DNA of 11,772 nucleotides from JALUUH01 sp964636675 (lineage in GTDB: Bacteria; Pseudomonadota; Gammaproteobacteria; S012-40): assembly GCA_964636675.1 (NCBI GenBank), contig CAZWUO010000112.1:1-11772 (forward strand), given 5' to 3'. Below, in pieces: positions 6,881-11,772 of the stretch. The position numbers and the translations under genes are program-made. The notes below the pieces were generated by a model. It did no database searches, was not told the origin of the DNA, and worked only from the letters and a program-made list of their open reading frames with translations. Each line of letters starts with the position of its first letter. Position 1 is the stretch's first letter.

Positions 6881-8026
6881 CGGGTTAGTGCGCATACTGC
6901 CACCACGACAACCGGCGACGATGTGACCCATGTCTGATGCCTGAACACCGTAGTGACCTAGCCGGGGAAGCTTCAATCGTTGGGTCCATGCATGTAGCGT
7001 CGTTAGCAATGCCGCTTGTGCTTGAGCATCGGTTAATTTTGCATCGGGATTCAATAAACGGCCAAGCTGTGCATATTTTTTAAGTGCAGGGCTGTCCGGT
7101 TGGCGTTGGTGCAAGCTACGGATATTGCCCTCGGTGGCTGCTGCGAGCAAAGTACCGCAGACCACGCCGTGAGGAATGGGGAAATAAGCACCGAGTGGTG
7201 ACGCCAGACCATGTACCGACCCCAGGCCCACTTGTGCCAGGGTAATGCCGGAAATCAGCGCACCATAAGCGATACCTGCACGCCCTTGCCTGGCCGCTAC
7301 ACTGTCGCCGCCCTCCCAGGCCGCGAAAAAATGCTGGGTCATTGCTTCCAGACCACTCCATGCCAAAGCGTCGGTCAACGGGTTGGCGCGACACGATAAA
7401 TACGATTCCAACAACTGCGTGAAGGCGTCCATGCCGTTGGCGGCAATCAGTGCCGGTGGACAAGAGGTCAGTAACAGCGGATCGACAACGGCAATCTCGG
7501 CCACCAGGTCGGGATGGCGAAACGATTTTTTGAACCCATTGTATCCCTGCACACTGAGCACCGCATTCATCGTAGCCTCACTGCCGGTACCGGCGGTCGT
7601 GGGTACTGCAATGAAGGGTAGGGCAGGGCCTTTATAGTCAAGGCCGCGACCGACACCTTCTAGATAATCCATGACTGAATTTCCTTGTGGCAAGAGTCCG
7701 CTAATAGCCTTGGCGGCATCCAACACACTGCCGCCACCAATGCCCAGGACGCTATCCATTCCGGTCTGCCGGTATTGCGCCACAATTTGATCCACTTGCT
7801 GTGGTGATGGTTCTCCATCGATGATCACTTGGCTCCATTGTAATCCTGCTGCTTGCAATGCATCTTGTAGTTGCGACCAATAGGGTGTTGCACAAAAAGA
7901 GCTAGCGCCGGTCACCAAAAGTATCTGACGTCCATAGGTAGCTACAAGGGATGGCAGTTGCTTGTGGCTGTCTTCGCCAAAAATGATCTGTGGCAGACGA
8001 ACGGTGGAAAATGCGCTTAATTCCAT
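6830..8026 (-). CDS. Iron-type (group III) alcohol dehydrogenase
   Basis: This 398-residue oxidoreductase of the iron-containing alcohol dehydrogenase family has normal length. The N-terminal half is the nucleotide-binding domain: GGGS at 97-100 with Asp103 (GGGSVLDAAKAISG), and TTAGTGSE at 143-150. The C-terminal half is the helical metal-binding domain: NGMDAFTQ at 197-204, VHGLASPLGA at 271-280 and IPHG at 284-287. In well-studied members the metal ligands are Asp, His, His, His. Here the equivalents are Asp200, Gln204, His272 and His286, so one His is replaced by Gln. A Gln at this spot is, to my recollection, a recurring subfamily form. The enzyme probably interconverts an alcohol and an aldehyde or ketone with NAD(P)H, but the substrate is unknown. 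The ATG at 8026 is chosen over an in-frame start at 8095, which would overlap the upstream gene. CGGAG lies about 9 nt before it, and it begins 4 nt after that gene's stop, so translation is likely coupled. Confidence 0.92.
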   Translation of the reverse strand: MELSAFSTVRLPQIIFGEDSHKQLPSLVATYGRQILLVTGASSFCATPYWSQLQDALQAAGLQWSQVIIDGEPSPQQVDQIVAQYRQTGMDSVLGIGGGSVLDAAKAISGLLPQGNSVMDYLEGVGRGLDYKGPALPFIAVPTTAGTGSEATMNAVLSVQGYNGFKKSFRHPDLVAEIAVVDPLLLTSCPPALIAANGMDAFTQLLESYLSCRANPLTDALAWSGLEAMTQHFFAAWEGGDSVAARQGRAGIAYGALISGITLAQVGLGSVHGLASPLGAYFPIPHGVVCGTLLAAATEGNIRSLHQRQPDSPALKKYAQLGRLLNPDAKLTDAQAQAALLTTLHAWTQRLKLPRLGHYGVQASDMGHIVAGCRGGSMRTNPIVLTDDEIREIIESRC

Positions 8027-8030
8027 CGGC

Positions 8031-8327
8031 TTAATACTCCGGGAATAATCCGTCATAGCGTATGCCCTCGCGCGGTGACGCCATCCAATCTGCAACCGTT
8101 TCCCGCCATGTCAGGTAGTGTGCGGTTTCTTTGTGTGCCGCTGCGGTGTCGACGTTACGATAAGCTTCGTAAAGAATGAATTGGTGAGGGGTATCCGCCA
8201 TTTGCAGTATATCAAAACGCAAATTTCCGGGTTCTTGCACCGACGCTTCGTGGTTTAATCGTGTTGCGGCAATAAAATTATCGATGTACTCAGTTTTGAC
8301 GTGAACCTTGACCAGGGTTGTATGCAT
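8031..8327 (-). CDS. LsrG-like antibiotic-biosynthesis-monooxygenase (ABM) family protein
   Basis: This 98-residue dimeric alpha-beta barrel protein of the ABM family is closest by recollection to LsrG and YgiN-type proteins. The match to E. coli LsrG is visible along the chain: MHTTLVKVHV at the start, then HEASVQEPGNLRFDILQ (26-42), ILYEAYRN (51-58), AAAHKETAHYLTW (62-74) and a closing YDGLFP. LsrG isomerises a phosphorylated autoinducer-2 breakdown product, whereas other ABM proteins oxidise quinols. No lsr transport, kinase or thiolase gene is present here, so an AI-2 role is unproven. It is the first gene of an operon with the iron-type dehydrogenase, which suggests both act on one small carbonyl or quinone-like metabolite. 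AGGAG lies 8 nt before the ATG (8336-8340). Confidence 0.87.
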   Translation of the reverse strand: MHTTLVKVHVKTEYIDNFIAATRLNHEASVQEPGNLRFDILQMADTPHQFILYEAYRNVDTAAAHKETAHYLTWRETVADWMASPREGIRYDGLFPEY

Positions 8328-8413
8328 AAGATTTTCTCCTGTTTTTTTTTCCGTGTTTACGCTGGGCGTATGCTACCTGCAGATGTGCTAAGGAACCAGA
8401 AATATTACACAAA

Positions 8414-8443
8414 ATTTTAAAGTGGAGAGCGAAAGTTTTGCAA
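8414..8443 (-). promoter_or_regulatory. Putative promoter of the ABM/dehydrogenase operon
   Basis: Read leftward, TTGCAA (8438-8443) and TAAAAT (8414-8419) are spaced 18 bp and match the sigma-70 boxes at 4/6 and 5/6 positions. Transcription would start near 8407 and leave an 80-nt leader containing a run of nine T/A. The prediction is from sequence only. Confidence 0.35.
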
Positions 8444-8448
8444 CGCAG

Positions 8449-8805
8449 TTAAATGGGTAGCTCAACGACAAAAAATGTGGAAGTAGTATCTTTGATAACA
8501 TTTACCTCGGAGGATTCTTCATAGGTAATCGCTTGCAGGGTGGTTGTCTTGCTCAACTTAATGTCTAGGCATTTGTAACCTTTTACGGCATCAAATCGTT
8601 GCACATTTTCTTGCGTGATTAACCACAATTCGGCATTTGCGGGCGCGTTATTATGTTTGTTTCTGATGTCTACGCATACGTTTCCTACAACGTTATATCC
8701 TGTCCAAACCGTGGTATTTTTGAGAGGTATCGAATCTGCCTGAACCGCGCTGCTGATGGAATATAATAAGAATGTAATACACCATGTAGTGATTAATGTT
8801 TTCAT
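8449..8805 (-). CDS. Small exported protein of unknown function
   Basis: This 118-residue protein is not recognised. A Sec signal peptide covers residues 1-23 (basic MK, core LITTWCITFLLYSISSA, likely cleavage after VQA), leaving a mature domain of about 95 residues that looks beta-rich. Its two mature cysteines, Cys44 (GNVCVDIRN) and Cys79 (GYKCLDIKL), sit in parallel-looking motifs and probably form a disulfide. Two adjacent ATG codons exist. The second (8803-8805) is 7 nt from AGGAG at 8813-8817 and is preferred, because the first is only 4 nt away. The gene ends just before the promoter region of the ABM/dehydrogenase operon, transcribed the same way, with about 120 bp between. No function can be assigned. 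Confidence 0.72.
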   Translation of the reverse strand: MKTLITTWCITFLLYSISSAVQADSIPLKNTTVWTGYNVVGNVCVDIRNKHNNAPANAELWLITQENVQRFDAVKGYKCLDIKLSKTTTLQAITYEESSEVNVIKDTTSTFFVVELPI

Positions 8806-8903
8806 CATTTATCTCCTTTTATCAATGTCTTGGCACTTGTTAAGGAATAGGTTATTGGTTGATTTATAGAATAAGCTAAGGTGGTGAAAATTCTGTAAAA
8901 GAA

Positions 8904-9287
8904 GTGGCAAATATTCAATATATGAATCTTGGCTTGAGCGCTGTTGCCATCGGGAATATTTATTACGATGCTAATGAGCCCGCTCAGGCCATATTATATT
9001 ATCGAATTGCACTTGATATAGAACCTAATCAACCGGGTGTTATCACCGATATGGGTACGATGTATTGGCATAATGAAAACATCGCACAGGCAGAGCAAGC
9101 GTATCGAAAAGTTATCGCGCATAACCCAGGGTTTGGCAATGCATATTTGAATCTGGGTTATTTGTTAACACATGCGAAAGAACAACATCAAGAAGCGCGT
9201 ACGGTGTGGAGCGCATTAATCGACGGCTGGCCGAATGATCCGGCGGCGCATAAAATTCGTGGGCTGCTAGCTGAAACCGTACATTAG
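8904..9287 (+). CDS. Short tetratricopeptide-repeat protein
   Basis: This protein of 127 residues consists almost wholly of three TPR units of about 34 residues, at about 9-42, 43-76 and 77-111. Each shows the typical Gly/Tyr and Ala pattern, for example NIYYDANEPAQAILYYRIALDIEP and YLNLGYLLTH. TPR arrays bind partner proteins. It has no signal peptide or membrane anchor, so it should be cytoplasmic. Many relatives I know of with this TPR style carry an N-terminal anchor that is missing here, so this may be a shortened form. The start is weak: a GTG at 8904 with only an AAGAAG-like sequence before it, or an ATG at 8922 without any Shine-Dalgarno. An in-frame stop at 8877-8879 rules out a longer frame. 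It faces the large minus-strand gene tail to tail. Confidence 0.75.
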   Translation: MANIQYMNLGLSAVAIGNIYYDANEPAQAILYYRIALDIEPNQPGVITDMGTMYWHNENIAQAEQAYRKVIAHNPGFGNAYLNLGYLLTHAKEQHQEARTVWSALIDGWPNDPAAHKIRGLLAETVH

Positions 9288-9323
9288 TAACATCAACCCT
9301 ATAGTCAACAGAGCCTAGGCAAC

Positions 9324-9348
9324 AAGCGCTAGTCGATAAGCGCTAGTC
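9324..9348. repeat. Tandem 14-bp microrepeat at the convergent 3' ends
   Basis: AAGCGCTAGTC occurs at 9324-9334 and again at 9338-9348, and TAGTCAACA occurs at 9302-9310 and 9344-9352. The core AGCGCT is self-complementary, so the two copies can also pair as a 6-bp stem with an 8-nt loop. The second copy covers the stop codon of the 758-residue protein gene. There is no T tract for a terminator. Confidence 0.6.
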
Positions 9349-11619
9349 AACAAGCCCAATGACAAAGTAGTTATAGAGTGCTTTTTGGCGGTTAAACGGA
9401 TTGTTTGCATCCACGATCTCATCCGCATAACTTTCTATAAGATCAATGATTCTTAGCGCGGTATTGAGTTCCGCTTCGGTCAGGGATCGAAACTGATTTA
9501 ACGCATACCATGCGCGTAAATTGCTGCCGGGCCACGCCTCTCCGTCATCCACATTTTCTATCAATCCTTGGGTCGCCATGTATTCGATGCTCATATCGAG
9601 ATGTGATTGCAGCGGCGCATAATAAACATCATCGGCGTCTAGAATCGACAAAAGTGCCATCATCCCAGACACAATATACCCATGGAATTCCAATTGTGCA
9701 TTGTATTTATCGCGGGCGTAGGCTTGCAGTCTGCCATTTGCGTTTAGGAAACCGGAATAGACACCGTAACGATGTAGCTTTCTTGCATGGTCACGATAAC
9801 GTGCATCATTGGTCGCCTTGTACGCATAACTCAGGCCTTTAATTAATGCAGAGTTATAGTGTATGTTCTTCGCAATGGGTTTATCTAGAATCCAATTTGC
9901 AGCGGCACGTATTGCAGGTAGAACATCATTGTTATTTGAGTTTATAGAGTAGCGGGAGAGCGTTGCTAAGGCATAACCATGGTCGAAATAAAGATGTTCG
10001 ATTTGCTGACCCGGTAGTCTAATTACCCATCCGTTGACGATACATGTATGACATTGACTCTTTATTAGGTCACGAACAGCTGCGCCAAACTCAGGGTTGT
10101 TAACGTCGGCGGGAAAGGGGAATACACCCGTGCCACCCTCGAATTGTGCTTTGACTAAATAGGAAATAACATCTTGCTCACGCTGCGCAAACAGTGCGGA
10201 GCCGGCGATTCCGCGGTTATTTAATTCGCCATATATATCCGCACGCCAATAACTATCTCTTAATGCCATACGATAGCCGTATTGGTTGCTACCCCATGTT
10301 CCGCGTCCATCGTAGATACTTTCACTCATCGTATGTAGCTGGTTAAAAATTTCGTTATCAGGGCTAGGATTCCCTGGCTCGTTGTTCGGGTCTTCTGGTT
10401 CGTTGCTTGGATCTTCTGGTTCACTGCCCGGGCCATTATTCGAGATGACTTTTAAGTATCTTAAGATCATCAAAATATCTTTTCTTAAGCCGTTGGCATC
10501 TACTTTTTGCGAGTCATAAGAAGCTGGTAAGCCGGTGTTTTTATCGATTTCTAAACCGAGGTCATGCAATGCTGCACGTGCATCTATCGACAGGTGCATG
10601 GTGGCAGGTTCCCCGTTTGCGACATCTTGCACACCCGAAGAATCGACAATGTAGAGGCCATAGGTTTCGGCGGCTTGCGCAATATGCTGGCCTTGAGGTG
10701 TGGTGAGTGCCAAGCTTCCCGCAAGCCCTGGTGGCAGCGCGAGCAATGCACCCATCGTATAGTTTTCATCACTGCCTCTATAGGCACGGACACCATCGTT
10801 CCAGCTATTGTCGGAGTCACGAGCAGGCCAAATAAAACGTGGATTAGCTGAGAACCTCACTTGAGGCATGTTGATCGCAATCGCATGCTCAATGCCATCA
10901 TTCAGCTCTCCCTCACGAATAACGCCACCGAGCGGTGACAAGCGAGAAGCACGGCCGGGGACTCGTTCAGTGCCATCACCGCTAAGGGCATTGGAGTTAT
11001 GCGCTTCGGGGTCAGCCACATTTTTGCCAAAGCCAAGAATAGGGCCATCAGTACAACGCCAGCCGCCTATTCCTACCGAGGTTTCACCTGAATCGGGATT
11101 GACGATAACAAATGCGCCGTTGCCGTTTGGTTTCCACGCTAAGCTAGTGCATGCGTTTGCCGAAAGCTTGCGTGTATAGAGTTTGTTATCGCGGCTCATG
11201 GCCGTTATTGCGCGGAGTGGAAAGTTCCAACCGGTGTTATTTAAAATATCAACTTCGGGAATATTGGCACTTGGGTTTGTGTAGCAAATGGAAACGATAT
11301 CCAGGTCTACATGAATGGGGGCTTGCGAATTTGTCACAGACGTGTCGGGAAACAAAGTGTCTCTTTGGGTAATCTCATGATATGTCGCAGTGGAAGGAAT
11401 ACGCTTATACCAAAACGAGTCTTCCCTGAAGGGTTTTTTTAGCTGATCGGCTTGATCAAAAACAGGTCTTTTTGCAAAACATTCTGCATAATTTGTTGAG
11501 CTATTATTTGTCGAATTGATGGGGGTTTTATCTTGCCAAGTGTTAACAGGACGATTGTCGTTAGCGTAAGCCAACAGTGGGGATATTAATAACATGCAAA
11601 ATATTAACTTTGTGATCAC
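9343..11619 (-). CDS. Large exported two-module protein, family not recognised
   Basis: This 758-residue protein has a Sec signal peptide (MITKLIFCMLLISPLLAYA, cleavage about residue 19). Module 1 (about 45-390) is beta-rich. It contains the stretch RASRLSPLGGVIREGELNDGIEHAIAIN (223-250) and FIWPARDSDNSWNDGVRAYRG, then LLALPPGL, a pattern I associate loosely with uncharacterised domains in secreted polysaccharide-active proteins. A linker of Glu, Pro, Asp, Asn and Gly repeats (396-423) separates module 2 (about 424-758). Module 2 is helix-rich with regular hairpins (YALATLSRYS, AAANWILDK, ALIKGLSYAYKATND), like an alpha/alpha toroid of glycoside hydrolases or lyases. No catalytic residues can be fixed, so an enzymatic role is inference. 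Cys523-His-Thr-Cys526 is probably a disulfide. The GTG start is chosen for AGGAG 6 nt upstream (11626-11630). It is monocistronic within the window. Confidence 0.85.
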   Translation of the reverse strand: MITKLIFCMLLISPLLAYANDNRPVNTWQDKTPINSTNNSSTNYAECFAKRPVFDQADQLKKPFREDSFWYKRIPSTATYHEITQRDTLFPDTSVTNSQAPIHVDLDIVSICYTNPSANIPEVDILNNTGWNFPLRAITAMSRDNKLYTRKLSANACTSLAWKPNGNGAFVIVNPDSGETSVGIGGWRCTDGPILGFGKNVADPEAHNSNALSGDGTERVPGRASRLSPLGGVIREGELNDGIEHAIAINMPQVRFSANPRFIWPARDSDNSWNDGVRAYRGSDENYTMGALLALPPGLAGSLALTTPQGQHIAQAAETYGLYIVDSSGVQDVANGEPATMHLSIDARAALHDLGLEIDKNTGLPASYDSQKVDANGLRKDILMILRYLKVISNNGPGSEPEDPSNEPEDPNNEPGNPSPDNEIFNQLHTMSESIYDGRGTWGSNQYGYRMALRDSYWRADIYGELNNRGIAGSALFAQREQDVISYLVKAQFEGGTGVFPFPADVNNPEFGAAVRDLIKSQCHTCIVNGWVIRLPGQQIEHLYFDHGYALATLSRYSINSNNNDVLPAIRAAANWILDKPIAKNIHYNSALIKGLSYAYKATNDARYRDHARKLHRYGVYSGFLNANGRLQAYARDKYNAQLEFHGYIVSGMMALLSILDADDVYYAPLQSHLDMSIEYMATQGLIENVDDGEAWPGSNLRAWYALNQFRSLTEAELNTALRIIDLIESYADEIVDANNPFNRQKALYNYFVIGLVD
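10354..10437 (-). repeat. Coding microrepeat for a Glu/Pro/Asp/Asn linker
   Basis: The segment encodes residues about 395-422, with the repeats EPEDPSN, EPEDPNN and EPGNPSPDN. Such acidic, proline-rich linkers join modules in secreted enzymes, and their copy number often varies between strains. The DNA repeats (ctggttcg and similar) are visible on the plus strand. Confidence 0.8.
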
Positions 11620-11772
11620 GAAAGTCTCCTGATTACCCTAATATTCAAAAGGAAATAATGGCAGAATTAAAAGATGATTCTACATGACTAGTTGTTAATA
11701 AGCATTATTCGATTGAGGTATACCCGTGGCGTTATAGATTTAGGTTTTTAGTGTACGTCATATTCCTTTCAT
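11620..11772. other. Upstream region of the 758-residue protein gene, to the window end
   Basis: The 153 bp at the right edge carries the Shine-Dalgarno AGGAG at 11626-11630. No promoter pair with acceptable spacing was found. No reading frame is convincing, and any neighbouring gene lies beyond the window. Confidence 0.55.

Noticed and set aside
7116..7463. A 115-residue minus-strand frame inside the alcohol dehydrogenase gene.
   Set aside because: It is a shifted frame of a well-supported enzyme gene on the same strand, with no ribosome site.
8027..8095. A longer dehydrogenase start giving 23 extra residues.
   Set aside because: It would overlap the LsrG-like gene by 65 bp, and the extra residues (RHRARAYAM and so on) do not look like the family. 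The ATG at 8026 has a ribosome site and matches the usual length.
10042..10053. A Cys-His-Thr-Cys motif in the 758-residue protein, considered as a heme c site.
   Set aside because: Heme c needs CxxCH. Here the His lies between the cysteines and Ile follows, so a disulfide is likelier.
1..11772. A search by eye for CRISPR arrays, tRNA genes, toxin-antitoxin pairs, phage genes and an intact transposase.
   Set aside because: No regularly spaced repeats, cloverleaf-like segments or characteristic protein motifs were found.

Overview
The window reads as a chromosomal stretch of a gammaproteobacterium with moderate GC. Saccharide-degrading marine or soil relatives such as Cellvibrio, Saccharophagus or Teredinibacter are a plausible guess. 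The guess rests on gene style only: an AraC-GyrI regulator, a lipobox protein with TxxxGxY-type surface domains, a secreted modular protein with a Glu/Pro/Asp/Asn linker, and an LsrG-like monooxygenase. No rRNA, tRNA, CRISPR array or intact insertion sequence is visible.

Layout. 1-412 is non-coding. 413-1261 (+) is an AraC-type regulator with a GyrI-like effector domain. 1510-2442 (-) is an atypical NAD(P)-binding epimerase-like protein, divergent from a LysR regulator at 2542-3441 (+). Their 99-bp shared intergenic region holds palindromes and a promoter that appears to start lysR transcription at its own ATG. 3442-3825 has no convincing gene. 3826-4290 (-) is a small exported protein of unknown function. 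4656-6629 (+) is a large predicted outer-membrane lipoprotein followed by a good intrinsic terminator. 6830-8026 (-) and 8031-8327 (-) form a tight two-gene operon: an LsrG-like antibiotic-biosynthesis-monooxygenase (ABM) family protein, translated first, and an iron-type alcohol dehydrogenase 4 nt downstream. The last 52 bp of the dehydrogenase gene are repeated 88 bp further on as a diverged, gene-less tail. 8449-8805 (-) is another small exported protein. 8904-9287 (+) is a short TPR protein with a weak start. 9343-11619 (-) is a 758-aa exported two-module protein, with a GTG start and a strong Shine-Dalgarno.

How they fit together. The clearest functional units are the LysR/epimerase divergent pair, which is a classic regulator-target arrangement, and the LsrG-like/dehydrogenase operon, which probably handles a small reactive carbonyl or quinone-type compound. 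The exported proteins (154 aa, 657-aa lipoprotein, 118 aa, 758 aa) are separate single-gene units, and nothing in the window ties them into one pathway. I do not see a complete new system. The points most worth following are the unclassified 758-aa protein, the LsrG-like/dehydrogenase pair with its duplicated tail, and the probably leaderless, self-overlapping lysR start.
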